A stretch of 64,000 nucleotides of DNA from Fluviispira sanaruensis (GCF_004295685.1 NZ_AP019368.1:924001-988000); one strand, 5' to 3'; positions 10,842 through 20,912 are shown, counted from the stretch's first letter. Notes: generated by a model not told the origin, from the letters alone. Made by a program: numbers and translations.

Positions 10842-13082
10842 TTATTGATTTTTGATTCCTTTGTAACGTAACAGGCGTATTGCATTTAATGTAACGATTA
10901 CTGTGGCGCCAGTATCTGCTAAGATGGCCATCCAGATCTGTGTTCCACCTACAATAGTTAAAAATAAAAAAATAGCTTTTAAACCAATAGAAATAGAAAT
11001 ATTTTGCTTAATATTATTCATTGTTTTGCGGGATAGTTCAATTGTTTCTACGATGGATTTAATACTATTGCGGGCAATGATGATTTGCGCTGTGTCCACA
11101 GCAACATCTGTTCCTTTACCCATTGCTATGCCAATATCAGCAGCGGCAATCGCAGGAGCATCGTTAATACCATCACCAACCATGGCAATTTTTTCAGTTT
11201 TTGCAATCGATTGAATATGTGAAAGTTTATCTTTAGGTAATAATTCCGCAGAGATTTCTGCGTCGAGCCCAGCTGCTATCGCGTTTGCAGAAATAGCATG
11301 ATCTCCTGTAAGAATTATACTTTTTACCCCCATTTTTTTTAATTTTGCGAGTGAAGATTTGGCATCGGGTTTCAACTCATCAGTTAGAGAGATAAATCCA
11401 ATTGCATTTTTTTCTTGAATAACTGTAGCAACTGTTTTGCCTTCAGATTGGCTCTTTTGGATCAGTAAAATCTGTTCATGAGATAATAAAGCATTTTCTT
11501 TAGCATAGGTTGGAGAACAGATTAAAATCTCTTTGTCATATACCAAGGCGGAAGCACCAATGCCGGGAAGAGTTTTTCCATTTGTTGCTTCGAGAGTTTT
11601 TATATTTTTATCCTGTGCATAAGCTAAAATTGCTTTTGCCAAGGGATGAGTTGACTTTTCTTCTACTGTGGCAGCGATCTGTAAAATGTAATTTTCATCA
11701 TGAATAAAACTGTGCACTGTTTGGACTTTAAGAAAGCCATTGGTCAACGTGCCTGTTTTATCGAAAGCGACTGTTGTTACTTTACCAATGAGCTCAAGTG
11801 CTCCTGCATTTTTTATCAATATTCCAAGCTTACTTGCAGCTGTTATACCGGATGAAATTGCTGAGGGGGTTGAAATTACCAAAGCACACGGGCAGCCAAT
11901 TAAAAGTATAGTTAATCCACGGTAAATCCATTCAATCCATGGGTAAGAAAAAATAAGGGGTGGTATCACAGCAACTAATACACCAATTAAGAGAATAAGA
12001 GGTGTATAAACCCTGCTGAACTTTTCAATGCTGCGCATACTTCGAGATTTTGAACCTTGGGCTTCTTCCACCATTTTAATCATCCGTTGTATGGTATTGT
12101 CTCCACCCTGTCGTGTTGCTTGAATTATTAAATAGCCATCCGTGCTGATAGACCCAGCAACCACGCTATCTTTAACTTTCTTATTGGTAGGAAGTGACTC
12201 ACCCGTTAATAAGGATTCATCGATAAAGCTTGAACCTGAGTGAATAAGACCATCTATTGGAATTCTGCTACCAGGTTTTACTTCAATCAAATCTCCAGGA
12301 ATTATTTCGTGAATTTGTATATTTTTTTTCTCACCATTATTATCTATGCGCAAAGCATCTGCTGGTAACAAGGAAGCAAGGGCTTGGATACCTGAGCGTG
12401 CTCGACGAGCAGTATACCCTTCTATGGTTTCACCAATCATAAATAGAATTATGACTGCGGCAGCTTCTTCTGCAGCTCCGATTGCAATTGCACCAACTGC
12501 TGAAATTGTCATCAAAGTTTCTACACTAAATAAATACCCAACTTTTGCCATGACAAATGCTTTTCTGGCAACGGGGAAGAGACCTAGCAGTGTTAATATA
12601 ATATATGCTGTCATCCCATATTTTTCAGAAAAGGATTCAATTAGGATTGAAAATACAAATCCGATGCATAGAATTACAATTGGAAACCAAATATTATTTT
12701 GTAAAATCTTAAAACGAGAGAATAAAGTATTATTTTTGGGAGTAAAAGGATGGGAAAATTTTTGATTATTATGTGTGTGTTCAATTATATCTAAAGAATT
12801 TTCCTCTTTATTTGTATTATGACAACAGGTTTTATTTTCCTCTTTTTTAATTTCGAGCGACTCACTTTTAATTAATTGGAAACCTATAGATTGAATTCCT
12901 TTTTCTAATTTTAGATTTGCATTTGAGCCTTCGTTTATATGCACAATTAATAGAGCATTCGTAAAATCCACTTCTGCTTTTTGTACGCCTTTTATTTTAT
13001 TACAAAATATTTCAATTTTATTTGCACAACCTGCACAATCCATGCCTTTAATCAAATAAGAGAAAATTTTAATGTTAATCAT
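10842..13082 (-). CDS. Heavy-metal P1B-type ATPase (ZntA/CadA family)
   Basis: Pumps soft divalent metals (Zn, Cd, Pb, possibly Co) out of the cytoplasm. An N-terminal HMA domain has the GMDCAGC metal site, followed by a Cys/His linker (CCHN and HTHNN) near residues 90-120 that fits the Zn/Cd group. Then come six to eight membrane helices with the CPC ion-binding motif (GCPCALVIS), the phosphorylated DKTGT, and GDGINDAP. I prefer ATG 13082, which has GGGA nine bases upstream; an ATG at 13097 lacks a ribosome-binding site. It is divergent from a CsoR/FrmR-type repressor and probably controlled by it. Zn versus Cu is decided by CPC plus the His linker and by a GAT in the late helix (ADTGAT). 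Confidence 0.92.
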   Translation of the reverse strand: MINIKIFSYLIKGMDCAGCANKIEIFCNKIKGVQKAEVDFTNALLIVHINEGSNANLKLEKGIQSIGFQLIKSESLEIKKEENKTCCHNTNKEENSLDIIEHTHNNQKFSHPFTPKNNTLFSRFKILQNNIWFPIVILCIGFVFSILIESFSEKYGMTAYIILTLLGLFPVARKAFVMAKVGYLFSVETLMTISAVGAIAIGAAEEAAAVIILFMIGETIEGYTARRARSGIQALASLLPADALRIDNNGEKKNIQIHEIIPGDLIEVKPGSRIPIDGLIHSGSSFIDESLLTGESLPTNKKVKDSVVAGSISTDGYLIIQATRQGGDNTIQRMIKMVEEAQGSKSRSMRSIEKFSRVYTPLILLIGVLVAVIPPLIFSYPWIEWIYRGLTILLIGCPCALVISTPSAISSGITAASKLGILIKNAGALELIGKVTTVAFDKTGTLTNGFLKVQTVHSFIHDENYILQIAATVEEKSTHPLAKAILAYAQDKNIKTLEATNGKTLPGIGASALVYDKEILICSPTYAKENALLSHEQILLIQKSQSEGKTVATVIQEKNAIGFISLTDELKPDAKSSLAKLKKMGVKSIILTGDHAISANAIAAGLDAEISAELLPKDKLSHIQSIAKTEKIAMVGDGINDAPAIAAADIGIAMGKGTDVAVDTAQIIIARNSIKSIVETIELSRKTMNNIKQNISISIGLKAIFLFLTIVGGTQIWMAILADTGATVIVTLNAIRLLRYKGIKNQ

Positions 13083-13159
13083 TGTATTTTGTCCCATCGT
13101 TTATTTTGAAGAAACATTCCATAATTTTGCTTTTAAAAATATTTCTTGTTAGATTATTA

Positions 13160-13178
13160 TAGGGTAGGGGGGTATACA
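13160..13178 (+). promoter_or_regulatory. Probable FrmR/CsoR-type operator overlapping the ribosome-binding site
   Basis: The bases TAGGGGGGTATAC (13165-13177) match the known half of FrmR/RcnR-class operators, a run of six G flanked by AT-rich arms. It sits directly in front of the repressor ATG, where the same G run also serves as the Shine-Dalgarno sequence. Its place between divergent repressor and ATPase genes supports autoregulation plus control of the pump. Confidence 0.65.
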
Positions 13179-13487
13179 ATGTCAATGGGAAAGCAAAACT
13201 CAAAAGGACAAAAGCATATAATTACTAATAAAAACAAGCTATTAGGAAGGGTAAGGAAAATTAAAGGTCAGCTTGAGGGAGTAGAAAAATCCTTAGGTGA
13301 AGACGCAGACTGTAAAAAAATTTTACATATTTTAGCATCTGTTCGAGGAGCATTGGGAGGATTGATGGCTGAAGTCATGGAGAGTCATATTTTAGAACAT
13401 ATAGGAGAAGAGAAAAGAGAGCCTTCAGTCAATGAAATATTGATGGCTCAAGAACTTGTCGATTCGATTAAAGTATTTATGAAATAA
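13179..13487 (+). CDS. Metal-sensing repressor of the CsoR/RcnR/FrmR family
   Basis: An all-helical DNA-binding protein that releases DNA when it binds metal (or formaldehyde in FrmR). The 102 residues hold the family signature: KLLGRVRKIKGQLEGVEK with an Arg/Lys-rich first helix, then DCKKILHILASVRGALGGL with the conserved Cys, and MESHILEHI with the His ligands. Cys-His-His spacing (C in DADC, H in ESH, H in LEH) fits a metal sensor. I start at ATG 13179; an upstream TTG (13146) would place the operator inside the gene. The divergent ATPase points to Zn/Cd/Co or Ni sensing; the metal is not certain. Confidence 0.88.
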   Translation: MSMGKQNSKGQKHIITNKNKLLGRVRKIKGQLEGVEKSLGEDADCKKILHILASVRGALGGLMAEVMESHILEHIGEEKREPSVNEILMAQELVDSIKVFMK

Positions 13488-13604
13488 TGTATAATAAGCA
13501 AAGCAATTTTTTTTAGGAAATTAACTGTAAATTTTATTTACACAGGAATTTTATTATGTTAAGTATAATTATCTTTTAATTAATTCTCTATATTGGAACA
13601 CAAA

Positions 13605-14138
13605 ATGAATTATACTGTCTATAATAATTTACCTGATATAAAAAATGCGTATTTCATAGCACCAAATGCGGATATTATTGGCAACGTCCAAATCGGTAGG
13701 GCTTCGAGCGTCTGGTTTGGTGCAGTGATTCGTGGAGATTCCGAGATGATCCTCATTGGAGAGGAGACGAATATACAAGACCTTTGTGTTTTACATGCAG
13801 ATGGTGGAATCAATGTCAGCATTGGAAATCGAGTTACCATAGGACATAAATGTATGATCCATGGTTGCACTATAGGTGATAACTCTTTAATTGGCATTGG
13901 CGCAATCATATTGAACAATGCAAAAATTGGTAAAAATTGTATGGTAGGTGCGGGGAGTTTGGTGCTTGAAAATACGATTATCCCAGATAATTCGTTGGTT
14001 GTTGGCTCACCTGCAAAGGTCAAACGACTTTTAACGGAAGAGGAAATAAATAAAATTACTCAGAATGCCATAAATTATAAAAATAAAAGCTTACAATACA
14101 ACAAAATGGAACAGCCCCGCTTAAATGTTGTGAATTAG
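13605..14138 (+). CDS. Gamma-carbonic-anhydrase-like hexapeptide protein
   Basis: A 177-residue left-handed beta-helix made of hexapeptide turns (IGNVQIG, ITIGHKCMIHG, IGDNSLIGIG). The three metal His of gamma-class enzymes are in place: VLHADGG, VTIGHKC and IHGC. YrdA/PaaY-like proteins of this kind bind zinc and may hydrate CO2, though many have little activity. I start at ATG 13605 with GGA eight bases upstream; a TTG at 13593 adds four residues. The gene is alone, between the metal regulator and a convergent lipoprotein. Confidence 0.88.
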   Translation: MNYTVYNNLPDIKNAYFIAPNADIIGNVQIGRASSVWFGAVIRGDSEMILIGEETNIQDLCVLHADGGINVSIGNRVTIGHKCMIHGCTIGDNSLIGIGAIILNNAKIGKNCMVGAGSLVLENTIIPDNSLVVGSPAKVKRLLTEEEINKITQNAINYKNKSLQYNKMEQPRLNVVN

Positions 14139-14160
14139 ATATTTTAATTTTATAATATCC

Positions 14161-15849
14161 CTAAAAGTTCTTTGAGATTTTTTTTTCATTATTTATATAT
14201 TGCAATGATTGTGATTTAAAATTTATATTTAATTCCTTAATTATTTCATACTTTCCGGAATACAAAAAATCAGTTATCTCATTTATTGAGACATATGCTT
14301 TAGGTTTTATTGATAGGTTAAATCCATGTCTTTTTTGTATGAAATTTTCAAATGCTTCTAAATTGTGAGCAAGATAGTATTGAGGGAGGGTCTCTTTAGA
14401 CTTTGATTTTAATATTTCCACAAGTGTTGGAACATTTATCTGCATTTCTTTAGCAATATTTTTAATTATATTGTCAAATACTACTTTTCCGGTGACTGAA
14501 CATTTAATTTCATCAATGATTGAATCGAGTAAAGATGATTCGGCTTCAAATTGACTTTTACAGTTGAGATTGAAGGTATTATCTATTTTTGTTGAAAAGT
14601 TATAAGTGATTGTGTTTTCTGATTCATATTTTTCTTCATTTAAGCGGTATAAAAGGTTAATATCAACAAGATATTTTTCCTTGCTTTTTTTAAATGTTTC
14701 TTTAAATAAGTCAGAATTTTTCACTAAATGTTTTAACGGTATAGGGATTTTTTCGAGATTTATATCAGCTTTTTTGAGATTAAAATTGTTACGTAAGAAA
14801 TTTATAAAAGTAGTAAAAATTGCATTATTTTCTTCTTTCGAATCTTTATTGAGGTTCAATTTGGATAATTCACTAATATTATTTGCAATTCTCGAGTCTA
14901 AATTTAAATAGTCCGGGATGTTTATGGCAAAATAAACTTTTGCTTTTTTATTAAAAATAATTTCTGTTTCAAAATCATATGAACCATTATTATTATATGT
15001 AGAAATTGAATTAGCTTCGACTGATTTTAAAAAATAATTTACCAGTTCTGTATATCTTTTATGAATTTTAAAGTTGAACTTTTTTTCTAATTCCTGCAAT
15101 GTTTTTTTAGACTTGACTCCAAAATGCTCTTCTCTTGTTGGGAGTAAGTATGAATTTATTTTTTTTATGTCAATTAAATTATAAGTTTTTGCGATATAAT
15201 TAATTTCGAATATGTTTTCTTTTGTAACTGAGTTGACCTCAATTTGATTAGAATGAATATCTTTTGGATAAATATTTTTGCTATCTTGAATTAAGTTTAA
15301 AAGTTGCGCACGTTCAGTAATAATCGTAGTAGTATCATTTTCGCCAAAATGTTTTGTCTTATGGACTTGTACCCAGTGTTTAAATTCAACGTTTTTGGGA
15401 TAAAAAATTCCATCTTTTTTTGCAATATCTGTCGCTATAATATTTTCAATTGAAACATATCGATTTGCTTTTTTGTCTTTCAATTTAACATCAAAAAGTT
15501 CAATGCGTTTTGGTAATTCAGAATTGAGGGTTGCTGGGAAGGAAAAAAGTTTCCCTTCTTTCCTTTTTTCGGTAAGGGAAAAGTCATTGTAATGATATAT
15601 AATTTCTCTTATTTCGAAATCTGCATTGAGCGAATCTATGCAATTATTTGTGTCATATAAAATATCTGAAAAATCATTTTTAAAACGATTCTCTGTTGAG
15701 ATACCTTCTGGCTGAGAAGAGTTTAACAATTTTTCACTTTGAGGTTTTTGAATTTCAGCCTTCTGTGCAGTAGAGCAAGCACTACTACAAATACTGAACG
15801 CACTTATGCCTGTTATGTTAATGAGTGATTTGACTTTAGAAAATTTCAT
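14161..15849 (-). CDS. Large lipoprotein of unknown function
   Basis: A 562-residue lipoprotein. The signal peptide MKFSKVKSLINITG is followed by a lipobox near SACS (Cys at about residue 25), then a Ser/Gln/Lys-rich linker. The mature part alternates strands and short Lys-rich helices and has no motif I can name. The ATG at 15849 has GGAA six bases upstream, which is better than the TTG at 15864. Base composition is AT-rich like the neighbouring intergenic DNA. It stands alone between convergent and same-strand neighbours with no operon. Confidence 0.7.
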   Translation of the reverse strand: MKFSKVKSLINITGISAFSICSSACSTAQKAEIQKPQSEKLLNSSQPEGISTENRFKNDFSDILYDTNNCIDSLNADFEIREIIYHYNDFSLTEKRKEGKLFSFPATLNSELPKRIELFDVKLKDKKANRYVSIENIIATDIAKKDGIFYPKNVEFKHWVQVHKTKHFGENDTTTIITERAQLLNLIQDSKNIYPKDIHSNQIEVNSVTKENIFEINYIAKTYNLIDIKKINSYLLPTREEHFGVKSKKTLQELEKKFNFKIHKRYTELVNYFLKSVEANSISTYNNNGSYDFETEIIFNKKAKVYFAINIPDYLNLDSRIANNISELSKLNLNKDSKEENNAIFTTFINFLRNNFNLKKADINLEKIPIPLKHLVKNSDLFKETFKKSKEKYLVDINLLYRLNEEKYESENTITYNFSTKIDNTFNLNCKSQFEAESSLLDSIIDEIKCSVTGKVVFDNIIKNIAKEMQINVPTLVEILKSKSKETLPQYYLAHNLEAFENFIQKRHGFNLSIKPKAYVSINEITDFLYSGKYEIIKELNINFKSQSLQYINNEKKISKNF

Positions 15850-16038
15850 ATCAGTTCCAATCAATTCAGTATTTTAGAATATAAAAATAACTTTTTTAAT
15901 ATATAATAAATTTAAAAAAAGTAAATACTTTATATAATATTTTGTTTATTTATTGTATTTTAATAAGTTAAAATTTTGCTAGATAAACAATCAAATAATG
16001 CTTAAAAGAATTTGTAGGTATGCAATTCATAACTTATA

Positions 16039-17082
16039 TCAAAAATCTTTCAGGGCTTTTAAGGCGGGAAAAAGATGCTGAATTTCAGAAATTTTTAAAT
16101 TACCAAAAACAACTCCATTTAATGGTTCACTCGACTCTATGACAGGAATATTGAGTTTAAATTGAAGATATTCACTTAAGCCATCAATTAATGTTCCGCC
16201 TCCCGTAAGAAGAATTCCTGTGTGGTAGAGATCACCAACAAGTTCGGGAGGAGAATTTTCAAGTGTCTCTTCAACTAAATTTAGTATTTGATTTGCAAAT
16301 ATTAAAAGTATTTTTGCAATTTCTAAATAATCGAATTCTAAAGTAGATGGAAGTTTTGTTCGTAAAGAAAATCCAGGAATTTTTGTTTTGTGAGATTTTT
16401 TTAAATTTTGAATGCTTGTTTGTTGTTTAAGAATTTCTGCTGTGCTTTTTGAAATGAGAAAGTCGTAATGATTTCTAAAATACTGAATAATTTCTTGACT
16501 ACAGCTTTCTCCGCCTTTGCGAATGGATTTAAAATTGACCGTTTCGCCCATTGAAATAAGCACGGATTCAGTGATTCCACAGCCAACATCGACAACTAAT
16601 TTTCCTTCTGGATTCCAAACATCAAGTCCAGCGCCAACCGCAGCGGCAAGCGGTTCTTCGACAAGTAAAATTTCTCCACTTCCGACAGCTCTGGCAACCT
16701 CAAAAAAAGCGCTTTTTTCAATCTTAGTCGAGTCACTTGGAACGGATATAATAATTCCTCTACGTTGAATAAAAGTATCTTTAATAAAGCTTTTTCCGCC
16801 TCTAAGTAACTCTTTTACAAGGGTTTGTGCTAAAGATATATCATGAACCATGCCATCTGCCAAAGGGGTTTTTACTTCAATGAAAGAGGGAGCTTTCCCT
16901 TGCATATGTAAAGCTTGTTTCCCAACTGCAATTTGTTTTTCCCCATTCCTTTTATCATAGGCAATTATACTGGGCTCATTTATTAAAGTTCCTAAGCCTT
17001 TTTTATATATGAGCGTATTAGCAGTTCCAAGATCAATAAATGTGTCATATATTATTTTCTTGGATATAAAAAAATTGAACAT
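16039..17082 (-). CDS. mreB: MreB/Mbl-family actin-like protein
   Basis: A bacterial actin that organises the cell-wall elongation machinery along the membrane. The 347 residues cover the whole family length, with phosphate-1 IDLGTANTLIYKK, the connect region VPSDSTKIEKSAF, and the adenosine motif LLTGGGTLIDGL. The phosphate-2 block reads DVGCGITESVLIS instead of DIGGGTTE, with Cys for Gly and Ile for Thr, so nucleotide handling may differ. mreC and mreD are not nearby, so it could be a second MreB copy. GGGA is visible just upstream of the ATG (TGGGAAATTTAAA). Confidence 0.88.
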   Translation of the reverse strand: MFNFFISKKIIYDTFIDLGTANTLIYKKGLGTLINEPSIIAYDKRNGEKQIAVGKQALHMQGKAPSFIEVKTPLADGMVHDISLAQTLVKELLRGGKSFIKDTFIQRRGIIISVPSDSTKIEKSAFFEVARAVGSGEILLVEEPLAAAVGAGLDVWNPEGKLVVDVGCGITESVLISMGETVNFKSIRKGGESCSQEIIQYFRNHYDFLISKSTAEILKQQTSIQNLKKSHKTKIPGFSLRTKLPSTLEFDYLEIAKILLIFANQILNLVEETLENSPPELVGDLYHTGILLTGGGTLIDGLSEYLQFKLNIPVIESSEPLNGVVFGNLKISEIQHLFPALKALKDF

Positions 17083-17168
17083 TTTAAATTTCCCAGTTCT
17101 TTTAACTTAAGATAACTCATATTATAGCAAAGAATACAATTTGTATTTTCAAAAGTTGATCATATGAC

Positions 17169-17202
17169 ATTATTCCAAAAACTCAATCGTTTTCGGAATA
17201 AT
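17169..17202. promoter_or_regulatory. 14-bp inverted repeat between plsB and mreB
   Basis: ATTATTCC-A-AAAAC and GTTTT-C-GGAATAAT form a 14-bp stem with one mismatch and a six-base loop. There is no T run after either arm, so an intrinsic terminator is not certain. It may be a terminator without a U tract or a binding site upstream of mreB. Confidence 0.5.
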
Positions 17203-17287
17203 TATCATGAGGGGGTGACTCTGGTAATTTTAAAAAATAATTTAAAAAGTTCTAGATAATAAAATTAAATTAATTATCAATTCAAAT

Positions 17288-19969
17288 TTAAGGTACAAAA
17301 TCACTCCACAAAGTTACATCTAGAAAGTCTGAAAATGCATTCAATGAAGTCGCATCTAAAGAGAATTTGATATTTTTATGAGGGATAAAAACCCCTGCTT
17401 TAAAATAGGATTCAAAAGTTCTTTGGGCAAAAACTTTGGAAAATATTGGGGGTTGTATAGCAATAGTTCTTAAAAATGCTGCAGAATGAGTTGTGATTGT
17501 TTTTTGAATCAATTCATCGCGAGTAAAAGAGCCTTTTTCTTTTACGAGTTCAATTGCAGTTGCTAACTGGATCCCATACAATTCTATCTCTGGTTTAACA
17601 ATTCGGGATAAAAATTGTAAAGAATCTAAAATAGAATTTTCTTTTGAAAGAATGATCAAATCATTTTCAATTTTTATAAACTGCAATTTGACAAAAATAT
17701 CTAAGCAAGATTGAGTTATTAACTGACTTGAAGTTTTACTATCCCAATAAAGATCATCTTGCCAAATTCGGCGAATTGACGACATTTTTCCTTCAAGTTG
17801 GTTAACAGGATAATGACTTTTCTCGCTAAGAAGAATATCTGCAATTATACCAAATGGTGCAAGAATATGAAATATAGTACCTCTATACCACCATAAATTC
17901 ATTTCTTTTTCATCATTTCTTGTAAACTCAAATTCATTATTGTTATTTTTAATTTTTTTCATCAATGACCAGCGTTCGCCTGCATTGAATATTTGATTGG
18001 CTAAATTGATTATTGAGTTTGAAATATTATCAGATAAAATAATTTCTGTATTTGAAATCAATGAACTCTCTGAGTCATTATTTTGATAATGACTCATAAG
18101 ATATGAAAGAGAATTATCAGCATTTGAGCTAGTTGAGATTTTCCAATTCAATGGCTTAGCTAAAGAATTAATTAAGTAATGCATTAATATAACTTGAAAT
18201 TGCAGACTTTTGTATTGAATACATTTTTCTTGCGAAGTGAGAAGGCATGCAGCTAAAAGAGAAGTGTCGGAAGCAGTCGCAGCTCCATTTATTTTTTGAT
18301 TCACCCTTTTTGATAAATACTTTACAAAACCTTGAACCTGTGGATCTCTTGCGTCAAAGTTTTCAGGTAAATATGTTAAGTTTTCTGGCAGTGCTTTTGC
18401 AGGATCAATATGAAATTCAGAATTGGATTCTTTCTTTATCTTTTCGATGTATTCTCTCCAAATATCACCGATGCGCAAAGGATCTCCAAAAGAAACATCG
18501 ACGCTGCCATAATTAGAAAATACTTTGCGCACTCCATTTAAAAATTGTAAAGCATTTTCTTTTTGTTTCTTTGCACCTTTTAATTCCTTTGCATATGTAT
18601 CGTCTTCCATCACTTTATCGTAACCAAAATAGACGGGAACAATATAAGTATTTTCTGCTTTACGCGTAAGTATACTTTGGACACATATACTCAGCATACC
18701 CACTTTTGGTTGAAGCAATTTGCCAATTCGACTTCTTCCTCCTTCATGAAAAAATTCGACAGGAAAACTATTTTGCAAAAGAAAATTTACGTATTCAGTA
18801 AATGTATGAGCATAAATGCGGTTGCCTGCAAAACTTCTCCTGATAAAAAATGCTCCTCCCTTTCTCAGAATTGATCCAATCGGCCAAAAATTTAGATTAA
18901 TTCCAGCTGCAATATGTGGAATAACAAAACCTTTTTTAAATAAAACATAAGAAAGTAACAGATAATCAAAGTGGCTTCGGTGGCTTGGCATCCAAAGAAT
19001 TTGTCCGTCTTTTGCAACACGTTCAATGTGCTCGAAATTACGCACGCGAACACCTTCAAATATTTTAGTCCAGATAAAATCAAATACTTTTTCGAGTGCA
19101 CGTATTGTTACGTAATTATAATTTGCACCAATTTCGCGAATATATCGAACAATTTGTTGTTCCGTTTTTAATGGATTGTCTGAGGATTGAATGAAATTTT
19201 TTGTGGATTGGCTATTTAAAATCCATTGACTGATTTTTTCATTATCATACAAGACAGGGCCAAAAGCTGCAGCTCTTTCTTTTGCAAATTCAATATTAAA
19301 AAGGCGCCGCATCTTTCGCGCGTTTTCATATTCTGTTTCAATATTTTCAGTGTTTTCTTGAGTGGCAATTGCAGTTGTACTATCAGTTTTATTTGACTCA
19401 ATATTTTGCAGTTCTATGAGAGGTGAATGAAATATTTTTCCGAAAGAAATATTCACTTCACCACGATGAAGCGCAAGCATAAATAATTTTTGCAAACCAT
19501 TCCCTGTTCCATCATCAGGGAATAATGAACGTAAGAAAAAACTTTTTTCATGTCTTTCAGGTGCTCGACTCCAAAAAATACTGACAGGAATAAATATAAG
19601 TTTTTCACTTTTAGCTCTTGGATCATTGCGAATAAGACGAACAAAATCACTTAAAAAACTATCGCGGGACGAGTTGGAAAATATAAGTGAACTTGTTTTA
19701 ATGGCCATGAGTGCAGATGAGCGAAAGCGTTTTGGTTTTGCTTCTAACGCCACTTTTTTTAGGGCAAATTCATTGAGTGCTTTATTCAATACAAGTGTGT
19801 CTATAATCGACATTCTTGGGAGGACGTAAACAACAGATTTGTTATTAAGACTTTCTTGTATGCTCTCTTTTGTAATTGATTTTGGGTAAATGCGTATTCG
19901 CATAAATGAAGCGAGCGGTGAAATGAGCCAAGCCCAGCGTCTAAAATGAATGCCTAACATGGAATACAT
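17288..19969 (-). CDS. plsB: Glycerol-3-phosphate 1-O-acyltransferase
   Basis: Adds the first acyl chain to sn-glycerol-3-phosphate at the inner membrane. The 893-residue product has the PlsB blocks in order: PSHRSHFDYLL (HxxxxD, catalytic), GAFFIRRSF, FFHEGGRSRIGKLLQPK and IVPVYFGYD, in residues ~325-450, with the large flanking N- and C-terminal helical regions of the PlsB rather than PlsC family. GGAG lies nine bases upstream of the ATG. It follows panC on the same strand by 20 bases, so it is the last gene of the liv-panC-plsB unit. Confidence 0.92.
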   Translation of the reverse strand: MYSMLGIHFRRWAWLISPLASFMRIRIYPKSITKESIQESLNNKSVVYVLPRMSIIDTLVLNKALNEFALKKVALEAKPKRFRSSALMAIKTSSLIFSNSSRDSFLSDFVRLIRNDPRAKSEKLIFIPVSIFWSRAPERHEKSFFLRSLFPDDGTGNGLQKLFMLALHRGEVNISFGKIFHSPLIELQNIESNKTDSTTAIATQENTENIETEYENARKMRRLFNIEFAKERAAAFGPVLYDNEKISQWILNSQSTKNFIQSSDNPLKTEQQIVRYIREIGANYNYVTIRALEKVFDFIWTKIFEGVRVRNFEHIERVAKDGQILWMPSHRSHFDYLLLSYVLFKKGFVIPHIAAGINLNFWPIGSILRKGGAFFIRRSFAGNRIYAHTFTEYVNFLLQNSFPVEFFHEGGRSRIGKLLQPKVGMLSICVQSILTRKAENTYIVPVYFGYDKVMEDDTYAKELKGAKKQKENALQFLNGVRKVFSNYGSVDVSFGDPLRIGDIWREYIEKIKKESNSEFHIDPAKALPENLTYLPENFDARDPQVQGFVKYLSKRVNQKINGAATASDTSLLAACLLTSQEKCIQYKSLQFQVILMHYLINSLAKPLNWKISTSSNADNSLSYLMSHYQNNDSESSLISNTEIILSDNISNSIINLANQIFNAGERWSLMKKIKNNNNEFEFTRNDEKEMNLWWYRGTIFHILAPFGIIADILLSEKSHYPVNQLEGKMSSIRRIWQDDLYWDSKTSSQLITQSCLDIFVKLQFIKIENDLIILSKENSILDSLQFLSRIVKPEIELYGIQLATAIELVKEKGSFTRDELIQKTITTHSAAFLRTIAIQPPIFSKVFAQRTFESYFKAGVFIPHKNIKFSLDATSLNAFSDFLDVTLWSDFVP

Positions 19970-19989
19970 ATAAATTTATCTCCAATATA

Positions 19990-20907
19990 CTAACCTAATG
20001 CCCTCTTGATAAGCTCATTAAGAGCATCAATTTGGGAAGAATCGTTGCCGAGAACGATATTGTCAATAAGGCGAGTCTTGGATCCATCTATTTCAATAAA
20101 TTGGGCGATAGCTAGGACGCTTTCTGCGCTAAGGGTGTCTTCGCATTTTTGAGTTATATCAGAGATCAGGCGGAATTCTAGGTACTGGGGAATGAGCTTT
20201 TCATTTTTTAATTCTGTAAGGCACAATTCGTCTAGTTTGTTGACAGATCTTTCTCCTGCAAGAAAAGCTTTTGCTACAAGCGCTAGAGCTTTCGGGATAG
20301 CTACTGCTTTTCTTCGTCCTTCTGGACTTAAATAGCGATTGCGACTGCTTAAGGCGAGTCCATCTTTTTCCCTGACAGTGGGACAAGTAAGGATTTGAGT
20401 ACGAAAGAGTAAATCAGCAGTCATTTTTTTTATGACTTGCACCTGTTGAAAATCTTTTTGCCCTAAATAGAGTTTATTTGCTTGGGTTAAATTAATTAAA
20501 ACAGCAAGTACTGTAGATACACCATCGAAATGTCCAGGTCTAAATGCTCCACATAAGACTTCAGTCAAACCAGTTACTTTAACCTCGGTTTTAAAATTCA
20601 GTGAATACATTTCTTCTGCTGTTGGGGCAAAAAGCACTGTAGCTTTACATTTATTGCAAAGTTCTGAATCACTTTGAAAAGTTCTTGGATAGTTTGCCAA
20701 ATCTTCATGAATAGAGAATTGTTTAGGATTAACGAAGATAGAGACGATGGTGCAATCATTTTCACTCACAGATTGGCGAATAAGGCTTGCGTGTCCATCA
20801 TGAAGAGCGCCCATAGTTGGAACAAAACCAATTGATTTTCTCTTTTCTTTTTGTTCATCAACGTATTGTATGAGCTCTTTTTTGCGAGTGATTATAATAA
20901 GTGACAT
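19990..20907 (-). CDS. panC: Pantothenate synthetase
   Basis: Joins pantoate and beta-alanine with ATP to make pantothenate, the precursor of coenzyme A. The 305 residues show FVPTMGALHDGHASL with the HxGH-type site, FVNPKQF, GHFDGVSTVLAVL, LYLGQKDFQQ and SSRNRYLS. It begins five bases after the livF stop. Neither panB nor panD is in the window. Its place in a branched-chain amino-acid uptake operon makes sense because pantoate derives from the valine keto acid, which is an inference. Confidence 0.96.
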   Translation of the reverse strand: MSLIIITRKKELIQYVDEQKEKRKSIGFVPTMGALHDGHASLIRQSVSENDCTIVSIFVNPKQFSIHEDLANYPRTFQSDSELCNKCKATVLFAPTAEEMYSLNFKTEVKVTGLTEVLCGAFRPGHFDGVSTVLAVLINLTQANKLYLGQKDFQQVQVIKKMTADLLFRTQILTCPTVREKDGLALSSRNRYLSPEGRRKAVAIPKALALVAKAFLAGERSVNKLDELCLTELKNEKLIPQYLEFRLISDITQKCEDTLSAESVLAIAQFIEIDGSKTRLIDNIVLGNDSSQIDALNELIKRALG

Positions 20908-20912
20908 GAAAA

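Noticed and set aside
13146-13178. Upstream TTG start of the metal repressor
   Set aside because: It would put the operator-like G run inside the coding region and has no ribosome-binding site.
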